From contig JAATFJ010000139.1 in the NCBI GenBank assembly GCA_015655255.1, positions 1 through 9,340 of the forward strand: a stretch of 9,340 bases of DNA. Direction: 5' to 3'. Position 1 is the first letter of the stretch, and each line of letters opens with the position of its first letter. Made by a program: the position numbers and the translations under genes. Below are positions 1 to 5,267 of this stretch, piece by piece. The DNA comes from Actinomycetales bacterium. GTDB lineage: Bacteria; Actinomycetota; Actinomycetes; Actinomycetales; Microbacteriaceae. The notes beneath the pieces are model-generated. The model was not told where the DNA came from and ran no database searches. It saw only the letters and a list, made by a program, of their open reading frames with translations.

Positions 1-336
1 ACCTCGGCGCTGACCGAGGAGGTGCAGAAGCAGGTCGATGCCCTCGTCGACTCCTGTGTGCAGCAGACGTCCGACGCCCCGGACGGATGCCCGTTCTCCG
101 TCTACACGTATGACGACGCCCCGGTCACCTGGACTCTCACCGAGAGCCCCGTCGTGGAGATCGACGACGACGGTCTGGGGTTCTGGGCATCGGACGGTCT
201 CGTCACGGCCACCTACACCGAGACGTTCTTCGGGGAGTCGGAGCAGAGCGAGTCGGAGGACAGCTTTGACGTCTCCGGAGATCTCACGATCGACGGCGAC
301 ACCGTCACGGTCGACTTCGACGACGACTGGTGGTGA
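1..336 (+). CDS. Hypothetical acidic protein, C-terminal part (5' end outside window)
   Basis: The frame is open from the first base and ends at TGA 334-336, so only the last 111 residues are visible and the start lies upstream. I do not recognise the family. The visible part has two cysteines close together (CVQQTSDAPDGC) that could form a disulphide, then alternating hydrophobic and polar stretches typical of beta strands (VTWTL, PVVEI, LTIDGDTVTVDF), and ends in a very acidic tail closing with DDDWW. This looks like the extracytoplasmic domain of a secreted or membrane-anchored actinobacterial protein, but neither a signal peptide nor a membrane segment is visible here. The GTG at 22 is an internal valine rather than a convincing start, because the frame continues upstream of it. 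The gene converges with the ABC-F gene across a shared stem-loop. Confidence 0.7.
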   Translation, partial: TSALTEEVQKQVDALVDSCVQQTSDAPDGCPFSVYTYDDAPVTWTLTESPVVEIDDDGLGFWASDGLVTATYTETFFGESEQSESEDSFDVSGDLTIDGDTVTVDFDDDWW

Positions 337-368
337 AGTGTTGGGGCGCCCGCGCGCGCCCCAACACT
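337..368. terminator. Bidirectional stem-loop between convergent genes
   Basis: A perfect 13-bp inverted repeat, AGTGTTGGGGCGC at 337-349 and its complement at 356-368, closes a 6-base loop (350-355). It starts directly after the stop of the upstream hypothetical gene and touches the stop codon (368-370) of the ABC-F gene on the other strand. It can therefore serve both converging transcripts. Neither side has a U-tract, as is common for terminators in high-GC actinobacteria, so it may act with Rho or as a 3'-end stabiliser. Confidence 0.75.
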
Positions 369-1981
369 CACTGAGGGGCGTCTGCCGGTTGTTCCCGGAG
401 GCGCCCCTCGTCGTCGATCTCCAGGACGCGGTTGGGCGCGAGCGCGCGAAGGAAACCGACATCGTGACTCACCACGACGATCGCACCCCGATAGGCGCGC
501 AGTGCCGCGACGAGTTGCTCCGCGGTGTCGATGTCGAGGTTGTTCGTCGGCTCGTCCAGCACGACGAGCTGCGGCGGTGGCGAGGCGAGCAGGATGCGCG
601 CGAGCGCGACGCGGAATCGCTCCCCGCCGGAGAGAGCGGAGACGGGGCGCTCCGTCGTCGCCCCACGGAGGAGGAATCGCGCAAGGCTGTTGCGCAGCTC
701 CTTCTCCGGGACGTGCGGTGCCGCGCGCTGCACGTTCGCGAGAACGGACGCCGTCTCATCGAGCCCGTCGAGACGCTGCGGAAGGTATCCGATGCGCGCG
801 GTGTGCGCCTCGGCGTGCAGCGGCGCATCCGCGGGTCCCGTTCCGGTGACGAGTCGCTCCAGCAGGGTCGTCTTCCCCGCCCCGTTCGCGCCCACGAGGG
901 CGATCCGCTCCGGGCCCTGCACGATCCACGCCCGTTCCGCATCGGAGATCGTGGCGATGCGACGCGCGGGGGAGACCTCCGGGTCAGGGAGGAGGATCGC
1001 CATCCTGTCGTCGTCGCGGACGCGTCGCCCCGCCTCATCGAGCGCGCGGCGCGCGGCGTCCTCCTTCGCACCCGCTCCTGCGCGTAGTTTTCCCGCGGAC
1101 ACCTCGGCCTGTGCGCGTCGCCCGTGCGCGACGATCTTCGGGACGCGCTTCTCCTCCTGCGCCTTCTTCGCGGTGCGGGCGCGACGGGCGAGCGTCGTCT
1201 CCGCGTCGATGCGCTGGCGCTTCTCTGTGCGGAGCCTCTGTGCGGCGTCCTTCTCCGCCTGCCGCGCGGCTCGCTGTTCGGCATCCCGCCAGGATCTCCA
1301 CTCCGCATAAGGGCCGCCGAACACGGTGAGCGTGTTCTCGTAGAGCTCGGCGGTGTCGTCCATGAGGTCGAGGAGTTCCGTGTCGTGGCTCACGACGATG
1401 AGGGTGCCGTGCCACGACCGCACGAGTCCACCGAGACGGGCGCGGGCCGCGCGGTCGAGGTTGTTCGTCGGCTCGTCGAGCAGGGTGAGCGCGGGGCGAC
1501 GGAGACGGATGCCGGTGAGCGCGACGAGCACGGCTTCACCACCCGAGAGTGCGCCTACGGAGCGGTCGAGTAGCTCCGGCGCAAGGCTGGCCTCCGCGAG
1601 CGCCGCGGCGGCGCGCTCCTCGATGTCCCAGTCGTCGCCAACGGCATCGAAGTGCCAGGGCGCGACATCCCCCGCGGCGATCGCGCGCACCGCATCGAGG
1701 GGTGCGGCGATGCCGAGGAGGTCGGCGACCCGGTCCTCCGTCCTCCGGGTGAGGTGCTGGGGGAGCACGGCGATCTCGCCCCGCGTCTCGATGCGCCCGG
1801 AGGTCGGGCGGAGCTCGCCGGAGAGGAGGCGGAGCAGGGTGGTCTTCCCCGAGCCGTTGCGGCCGATGAGGCCGGTGCGTCCGGAGGAGAACGCTCCGGA
1901 GACGTCGTCGAGGGCGATGGTGCCGTCCGGCCAGGCGAAACGCACGTGGTCGAGGACGACGAAGGCTGAGATGTCTGGCAT
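368..1981 (-). CDS. ABC-F family ATPase (ribosome-associated, possible antibiotic-resistance type)
   Basis: This 537-residue protein has two ABC ATPase domains in tandem and no membrane segment, the layout of ABC-F proteins that act on the ribosome rather than as transporters. Domain 1 has Walker A GRNGSGKTT (40-48), signature LSGGE (145-149), Walker B LTLLDEP (165-171, catalytic E170) and switch H199. Domain 2 has Walker A GANGAGKTT (364-372), LSGGE (450-454), Walker B LVVLDEP (472-478, E477) and H506. Between them lies a charged Arg/Ala/Glu-rich helical linker (about 225-325), the segment that reaches the tRNA sites in this family. There is no EttA-like arm and no Uup-like C-terminal coiled coil. 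ATG 1981 is chosen because MPDISAF leads straight into domain 1 and GGGAG lies 4 bases upstream; the frame extends back to a TTG at 2029, but that stretch is Arg-rich. Resistance versus translation-factor function cannot be decided from sequence alone. Confidence 0.92.
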   Translation of the reverse strand: MPDISAFVVLDHVRFAWPDGTIALDDVSGAFSSGRTGLIGRNGSGKTTLLRLLSGELRPTSGRIETRGEIAVLPQHLTRRTEDRVADLLGIAAPLDAVRAIAAGDVAPWHFDAVGDDWDIEERAAAALAEASLAPELLDRSVGALSGGEAVLVALTGIRLRRPALTLLDEPTNNLDRAARARLGGLVRSWHGTLIVVSHDTELLDLMDDTAELYENTLTVFGGPYAEWRSWRDAEQRAARQAEKDAAQRLRTEKRQRIDAETTLARRARTAKKAQEEKRVPKIVAHGRRAQAEVSAGKLRAGAGAKEDAARRALDEAGRRVRDDDRMAILLPDPEVSPARRIATISDAERAWIVQGPERIALVGANGAGKTTLLERLVTGTGPADAPLHAEAHTARIGYLPQRLDGLDETASVLANVQRAAPHVPEKELRNSLARFLLRGATTERPVSALSGGERFRVALARILLASPPPQLVVLDEPTNNLDIDTAEQLVAALRAYRGAIVVVSHDVGFLRALAPNRVLEIDDEGRLREQPADAPQ

Positions 1982-2140
1982 GGTGCTCCCGAAGTGCGAA
2001 CGGGTGCGCTGACGCCGGGGTCGCCGCAAGGGGCGACGCCGTGTGGGCAGGATCGTCGGATCAGCGCGTGGACAGGACGCGGAGGCGACGGATCAGATCA
2101 AGACATCTCCAGACACGGCGGACAAGACTCCTCGACTCTA

Positions 2141-2205
2141 CCGTCTGTTTCTGCGCGCGGCCAGGAATGGGGCCCGCATTCCCGGCAGGAGGCAGAAACA
2201 GACGG
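2141..2205. terminator. Long stem-loop between esterase and ABC-F genes (terminator or leader attenuator)
   Basis: A perfect 14-bp inverted repeat, CCGTCTGTTTCTGC at 2141-2154 and its complement at 2192-2205, encloses a second hairpin in which GGAATG (2164-2169) pairs with CATTCC (2177-2182) and GCC (2160-2162) with GGC (2184-2186). On the minus strand it lies 53 bases after the esterase stop and about 160 bases before the ABC-F start. It therefore either ends the esterase transcript or forms part of an ABC-F leader. No U-tract follows on either strand. The rest of the 1982-2258 gap holds a small hairpin (GTCGCC 2020-2025 with GGCGAC 2032-2037) and no gene or clear promoter that I can see. 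Confidence 0.6.
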
Positions 2206-2258
2206 GAGGACGGGACGGGGATGCGGGGCGCGGGAGCGGCGTGGCGCGTGGCGCGGGG

Positions 2259-2900
2259 TCAGGGGGCGTCGCGCCAGAGGGTGAGGAAGGCGGAGATGTC
2301 GAGGAGCTCATCGGCGGAGATCCCGTGGCCGAGCCCCGGGTAGACGCGTCCCGAGAGTGCGGAGTGATCGGGGAGCCACTGCGCGGTGTGCGCGATGAGC
2401 GGCTCGGGGATCACGGTGTCGGCCGTTCCGCGACCCCAGAAGACGCGGGGGCGGTCCGTGCGCAGTCGCTCATCGTTCGGCAGCGCGCCCGGCGCCGCAT
2501 AGCCGCTCAGCGCCGCGACGGCGCCGAACCGCTCGGGCGTCAACCGCAGGGCCTGCAGGGCGACGGCGGCGCCCTGCGAGAAACCGAGCAGGGCGAGGGG
2601 CGTCGCCGCGTCGACTTCTTCCTCCATCCAGGAGAGAAGGGCGTGCGCGGCCGCGGTGATGTCCTCCGAGGAGCGGCCGCTGACCGCATCGATGGGGTAC
2701 CAGGCGCGTCCGGGCATCGGCCACGACGGAGCCAGGGGCGCCGCCACCGCGGCCACCGCGATGTCATCGGGGAGGTGCGGGACGAGGCCGAAGAGATCGT
2801 GCTCATCGGCACCGTAACCGTGCAGCAGCACGAGCAGCGGCAGCCCCTCACGGTCCTGTGGGGCCCACTGCGTCGCACTCGCGTCGATCCTTGGTGTCAC
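2259..2900 (-). CDS. Alpha/beta-hydrolase, phospholipase/carboxylesterase family
   Basis: This 213-residue cytoplasmic serine hydrolase belongs to the small carboxylesterase/acyl-protein-thioesterase-like branch (Abhydrolase_2, YpfH-like). The strand-plus-HGYG segment LLVLLHGYG (22-30) forms the oxyanion-hole region. The nucleophile elbow is GFSQG (S108), the acid is in GTADTVIPE (D161), and the base is in GLGHGIS (H192). All three catalytic residues are present and the length is normal for the family. Its natural substrate cannot be read from the sequence. The start is GTG 2898-2900, just before the conserved core; the ATG a few bases upstream is out of frame and stops after three codons. 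The frame stays open far upstream, but that stretch is the antisense shadow of the Nudix gene. No convincing Shine-Dalgarno is seen. The gene diverges from the Nudix gene across 63 bases. Confidence 0.9.
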   Translation of the reverse strand: MTPRIDASATQWAPQDREGLPLLVLLHGYGADEHDLFGLVPHLPDDIAVAAVAAPLAPSWPMPGRAWYPIDAVSGRSSEDITAAAHALLSWMEEEVDAATPLALLGFSQGAAVALQALRLTPERFGAVAALSGYAAPGALPNDERLRTDRPRVFWGRGTADTVIPEPLIAHTAQWLPDHSALSGRVYPGLGHGISADELLDISAFLTLWRDAP

Positions 2901-2951
2901 GTTTTCATACTGCCAGGACAGACGCGCATCGGCATCCGCCGCGGAGGCTGG

Positions 2952-2957
2952 TAGAAA
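2952..2957 (+). promoter_or_regulatory. Candidate -10 hexamer (TAGAAA) of the Nudix gene, leaderless
   Basis: TAGAAA ends 6 bases before ATG 2964, which would put the transcription start on the A of the start codon. The last base departs from the TANNNT consensus, making this the weakest of the six such sites in the window. No good -35 element is evident. Confidence 0.45.
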
Positions 2958-2963
2958 AGAGAC

Positions 2964-3563
2964 ATGGCTGTGCGCACACCTGATCCGGAGCCGGAGGGCG
3001 ACGACGACGACCTCCTCGGTTTCGTCGATGTGCCCTCCGACATCACCAACCCCGCCTGGCTGAGCGAGTTCGAGCTCGCCGAGGTGCGGCGGCGTCTCCC
3101 CATCCTCTACGTCGAGGCGATCCCCGTGCGCACGGACGGCTCCGGCCTCGTCACCGACATCGGCATCCTGCTGCGCTCCACGCCGCTCGGCGAGATGACC
3201 CGGACGATCGTCTCCGGTCGCGTCCGCTTCGGCGAGACGGTGCGCGATGCGCTGTTCCGTCACGTGGAGAACGACCTCGGACCCATGGCGTTCCCGCAGA
3301 TCCCGCCGCAGCCCACGCCCTTCACGGTCGCGGAGTACTTCCCCCTCCCCGGGGTGAGTGCCTTCCACGACGATCGCCAGCACGCCGTCTCCCTCGCCTA
3401 CGTCGTCCCCGTCTCCGGCACCTGCGAACCCCGCCAGGATGCCCTCGAGGTCACCTGGTTCTCGCCCGCCGAGGCGGCCTCCGATGCCGTCGCCGCCGAG
3501 ATGGAGGGGGGCCGTGGCACCCTCATCCGCCAGGCTCTCGCGAGCCTCGGCCTGCTCCGCTGA
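2964..3563 (+). CDS. Nudix-fold protein of the DUF4916 type with degenerate Nudix box
   Basis: This 199-residue protein matches the actinobacterial DUF4916/Nudix family as I know it: an acidic N-terminus, then LLGFVDVP, an NPAWLSE segment, LPILYVEAIPVR, and a conserved C-terminal half with AEYFPLPG, FHDDRQHAVSLAYVVPV and the QDALEVTWFSPAEA region. The Nudix-box position is G85 to G106. G85, E91 and R99 fit GX5EX7REUXEEXGU, but the glutamates expected after R99 and in the metal-binding EE pair are H100, N103 and D104. Diphosphate hydrolysis by the classical mechanism is therefore doubtful; a binding or altered catalytic role is possible. ATG 2964 is preferred because a -10-like hexamer lies 6 bases upstream, implying a leaderless mRNA. 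The gene runs divergently from the esterase and ends 125 bases before menA. Confidence 0.88.
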   Translation: MAVRTPDPEPEGDDDDLLGFVDVPSDITNPAWLSEFELAEVRRRLPILYVEAIPVRTDGSGLVTDIGILLRSTPLGEMTRTIVSGRVRFGETVRDALFRHVENDLGPMAFPQIPPQPTPFTVAEYFPLPGVSAFHDDRQHAVSLAYVVPVSGTCEPRQDALEVTWFSPAEAASDAVAAEMEGGRGTLIRQALASLGLLR

Positions 3564-3585
3564 CCCTCGCCGCTCCGCCCGCGAT

Positions 3586-3648
3586 CCGTCGAGAACGCGC
3601 GAAGTGTCGGAATAGCCGCGGGGGACGCGCACCTCGCGTTCTCGATGG
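3586..3648 (+). terminator. Inverted repeat between the Nudix gene and menA
   Basis: CCGTCGAGAACGCG (3586-3599) pairs with CGCGTTCTCGATGG (3635-3648). This gives 14 pairs including one G-U, with a 35-base loop. It begins 22 bases after the Nudix stop and ends just before the menA promoter region. It can act as a terminator for the Nudix mRNA. The two 11-bp arms (TCGAGAACGCG) could instead be protein-binding half-sites upstream of menA. There is no U-tract. Confidence 0.45.
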
Positions 3649-3675
3649 CTTTGTGTGGCCCATTGCCGGGCGCAC

Positions 3676-3681
3676 TAAGAT
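3676..3681 (+). promoter_or_regulatory. Candidate menA -10 hexamer (TAAGAT)
   Basis: TAAGAT matches TANNNT and ends 7 bases before GTG 3689, giving a transcription start at or one base before the start codon. A TTGTGT hexamer at 3651-3656 could be a poor -35 with a 19-base spacer. The site supports GTG 3689 over the in-frame GTG at 3653, which would lie upstream of the promoter. Confidence 0.55.
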
Positions 3682-3688
3682 TCCCGTC

Positions 3689-4678
3689 GTGGCAGGATCC
3701 TCAAAACACAGCCCCTCGTCGGCGAAACCACGGGCACGGCGTGCGCCCGCACGGACGATCGCGAAGAGCGGGAACCCCGCGAAACGGCCCGTCGTCGACA
3801 TCGCACCCGTGACCGTGGGCGATTGGATTGGCGCGGCCCGTCTGCGCACGCTTCCCCTCTCCGTGGCGCCCGTGGTTGTGGGAACCGGGGCGGCGCAGCT
3901 CGTCGACGGGCTCTTCCACTGGGTCATCGCGCTCGCCTGCCTCGCCGTCGCCGTGCTTCTGCAGATCGGTGTGAACTTCACGAACGATTACAGCGACGGT
4001 GTGCGCGGTTCCGACGCCTACCGCGTCGGCCCGGCGCGGCTCACGGCCTCCGGTCGGGTCAGCCCCCGCACCGTGCTCATCACCGGACTCGTCTTCTTCG
4101 CGCTCGCCGCTCTCGCCGGCATTGCCATCGTCATCCGCACGGGGCAGTGGTGGATGCTCGTCGTCGGCGCGGCGTGCATCGTCGCGGCGTGGTTCTACAC
4201 GGGCGGGAAGCACCCCTACGGCTATTACGGCCTCGGCGAGGTGTTCGTCTTTGTCTTCTTCGGGCTTGTCGCCACGCTCGGCACAACCTGGGTGCAGGCC
4301 TTCTCGCTGCCGCCGGAGGCGTGGTTCGGCGCCGTCGCGATCGGCCTTTTCGCATGCGCCGTCCTCCTCGCCAACAACCTCCGCGACATCGACCAGGATC
4401 GCAAGGTCGGAAAGCGCACACTCACCGTGCTCATCGGGCGGCGCGCGACGCAGATCATCTACACGCTCTTCGTGCTCATCCCCTTCGCGATCTCCACGCT
4501 CTTCGCGCTGCTCTACCCGATCGCCTGGCTCGTCCCGTTGGCGCTGATCGCCGGGATCCCCGCGATCGTCATCGTGTGGTCGTACCGGCGGCCGCGCGAA
4601 CTCGTTGTCGCGCTGAGCCTCACCTCGATGACGGCGCTCGGCTATTCGGGCCTGCTGTACTGGGCGCTCGTCGGCTAG
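3689..4678 (+). CDS. menA: 1,4-dihydroxy-2-naphthoate polyprenyltransferase MenA
   Basis: MenA attaches the polyprenyl chain to 1,4-dihydroxy-2-naphthoate in the cytoplasmic membrane, giving demethylmenaquinone. The 329-residue product is a UbiA-superfamily membrane protein. A basic, Ser/Ala-rich N-terminal stretch (1-37) is followed by the conserved entry VTVGDWIGAARLRTLPLSVAP and by about eight to nine hydrophobic segments. The first Asp-rich motif is NDYSDGVRGSD (99-109), which binds the Mg-prenyl diphosphate. The second is NNLRDIDQD (229-237), followed by KRT (242-244), both typical of MenA. GTG 3689 is chosen from the -10 hexamer 7 bases upstream. The stop (TAG 4676-4678) overlaps the stop of the DUF4229 gene on the other strand within CTAG. 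The placement next to DUF4229 and upstream of menD agrees with known actinobacterial menaquinone loci. Confidence 0.95.
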   Translation: MAGSSKHSPSSAKPRARRAPARTIAKSGNPAKRPVVDIAPVTVGDWIGAARLRTLPLSVAPVVVGTGAAQLVDGLFHWVIALACLAVAVLLQIGVNFTNDYSDGVRGSDAYRVGPARLTASGRVSPRTVLITGLVFFALAALAGIAIVIRTGQWWMLVVGAACIVAAWFYTGGKHPYGYYGLGEVFVFVFFGLVATLGTTWVQAFSLPPEAWFGAVAIGLFACAVLLANNLRDIDQDRKVGKRTLTVLIGRRATQIIYTLFVLIPFAISTLFALLYPIAWLVPLALIAGIPAIVIVWSYRRPRELVVALSLTSMTALGYSGLLYWALVG

Positions 4679-4995
4679 GAGGCGGAGGGCTCCGGCGTAT
4701 CGGAGGAGCGGGAATCGTCGATCGCATCGATTTCGGCGTCCTCGGCCTCGGCGTCCTCTGCGGCCTGGCTCTGATAGCCGCGACGTGCGCGCCGCGTGTA
4801 GACCGAGGACGACACCTCGGACAGCGGGCGCCGCAGGAACAGGACGGAGATGCTCGCGCCGATGAGCGTGGCGAAGATGACGGTGAGCCACCAGAATTCG
4901 CGCAGCACGGGGAAGCAGAACCACATGATGGCGAGCGGGACGAGGAAGGCGAGCAGCCGCAGCACGGAGTAGACGAGCAGAGGCGGCAACTTCAT
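4675..4995 (-). CDS. DUF4229 family small membrane protein
   Basis: This 106-residue protein has two hydrophobic helices, about residues 6-29 and 35-54, joined by a short turn (FPVLREFWW). A basic segment (RRARRGYQ) and a long acidic, Ser/Ala/Glu/Asp-rich tail follow. The pattern MKLPPLLVYSVLRLLAF followed by a second helix and RRPLSE fits DUF4229, a family of unknown function that I know as a neighbour of menA in actinobacteria. Its role is unknown; the recurrent menA pairing suggests a link to membrane quinone synthesis, but that is inference. ATG 4995 has TAGACT ending exactly 6 bases upstream, so the mRNA is probably leaderless. Its 3' end overlaps menA by three bases. Confidence 0.85.
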   Translation of the reverse strand: MKLPPLLVYSVLRLLAFLVPLAIMWFCFPVLREFWWLTVIFATLIGASISVLFLRRPLSEVSSSVYTRRARRGYQSQAAEDAEAEDAEIDAIDDSRSSDTPEPSAS

Positions 4996-5001
4996 GCCCC
5001 C

Positions 5002-5007
5002 AGTCTA
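5002..5007 (-). promoter_or_regulatory. -10 hexamer (TAGACT) of the DUF4229 gene, leaderless
   Basis: Read on the minus strand, TAGACT is followed by six bases (GGGGGC) and then ATG 4995. The predicted transcription start is the A of the start codon. The same hexamer and spacing occur before menG. Confidence 0.6.
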
Positions 5008-5026
5008 GGTCCGTCCGCGCGCTCAT

Positions 5027-5067
5027 CCCGCCGCGCCACCCGGCCCGCGCACAGGCCGCGCGGCGGG
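5027..5067. other. Strong GC stem-loop upstream of the DUF4229 gene
   Basis: CCCGCCGCGC (5027-5036) pairs perfectly with 5058-5067. Inside it, GGCC (5042-5045) pairs with GGCC (5054-5057) around an 8-base loop, leaving a 5-base bulge on one side. It lies just upstream of the DUF4229 promoter and before the tRNA-like gene. It may terminate menA read-through coming from the left. The remainder of the 4996-5267 gap holds the promoters and tRNA-like sequence listed separately. Confidence 0.4.
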
Positions 5068-5135
5068 GTGCCGTCATCCGGAGACTCACAGCGACATCAA
5101 CGAAAACACCCCTGGCGGGAAAGATCACGGCAAGG

Positions 5136-5141
5136 TAACGT
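5136..5141 (+). promoter_or_regulatory. Candidate -10 hexamer (TAACGT) for the tRNA-like sequence
   Basis: TAACGT fits TANNNT and would place the transcription start near 5148, three bases before the predicted 5' end of the tRNA-like sequence. No clear -35 is seen. The same bases form part of a possible direct repeat (TCACG ... TAACG, 11 bases apart), so the hexamer could also belong to a regulator site. Confidence 0.35.
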
Positions 5142-5150
5142 CGTCCTCAT

Positions 5151-5226
5151 CGCGGCGATCCGGGCGGTCCCGGGCCCCGGCTCATAACCGGAGGCGTTGC
5201 GGGTTCGACTCCCGCCGTCGCGTCCA
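5151..5226 (+). tRNA. tRNA-Met(CAU)-like, structurally aberrant
   Basis: The sequence folds as a 76-base cloverleaf including an encoded CCA (5224-5226). The acceptor stem is CGCGGCG (5151-5157) with CGTCGCG (5216-5222), seven pairs with one G-U. The anticodon arm has loop CTCATAA (5181-5187) with anticodon CAU at 5183-5185; CCGG/CCGG pairs, with a C-A mismatch at the base of the stem. The T arm is canonical: GCGGG, loop TTCGACT, CCCGC (5199-5215). Several features are odd. Base 8 is A rather than U. The D arm is compressed to 16 bases (5160-5175) with no visible A14. The discriminator is U (5223). The variable loop has 6 bases. The paired 1-72 position and the lack of three G-C pairs argue against an initiator tRNA. 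It may be a diverged elongator tRNA-Met, a pseudo-tRNA, or a tRNA-like RNA. Confidence 0.6.
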
Positions 5227-5255
5227 CTCCCAGGCTCCGCCCTCGGTATCCCGCC

Positions 5256-5261
5256 TACACT
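5256..5261 (+). promoter_or_regulatory. -10 hexamer (TACACT) of the PLDc_N-menD operon, leaderless
   Basis: TACACT is followed by GGAAAC and then GTG 5268, so the predicted transcription start is the G of the start codon. It would drive both the PLDc_N gene and the overlapping menD. A GGAAAC directly abutting the start is too close to serve as a Shine-Dalgarno. Confidence 0.6.
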
Positions 5262-5267
5262 GGAAAC

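Noticed and set aside
38..1310. Several long plus-strand frames opposite the ABC-F gene
   Set aside because: They are Arg/Ser/Ala-rich antisense shadows with no recognisable domain, and the minus-strand ABC-F motifs account for the region.
1982..2029. Upstream TTG start at 2029 for the ABC-F gene
   Set aside because: The extra 16 residues are Arg-rich, while ATG 1981 has a GGGAG ribosome binding site and begins directly before the ATPase domain.
2904..2909. TATGAA as a leaderless -10 for the esterase
   Set aside because: It ends only 3 bases before the GTG, so the predicted transcript would begin inside the coding region; it does not follow the 6-7 base rule of the other genes.
2901..3632. 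Long upstream extension of the esterase frame on the minus strand
   Set aside because: It lies antisense to the well-supported Nudix gene, has low-complexity Gly/Arg/Glu-rich content typical of a shadow frame in GC-rich DNA, and is not part of the hydrolase fold.
3653..3688. GTG 3653 as the menA start
   Set aside because: It would lie upstream of the likely -10 element (3676-3681), and the added residues show no family similarity.
5100..5150. Riboswitch (for example a cyclic-di-AMP ydaO-type element) upstream of the tRNA-like sequence
   Set aside because: Only the short string GGTAACG recalls such elements; the paired helices are not visible and there is no downstream cell-wall gene.
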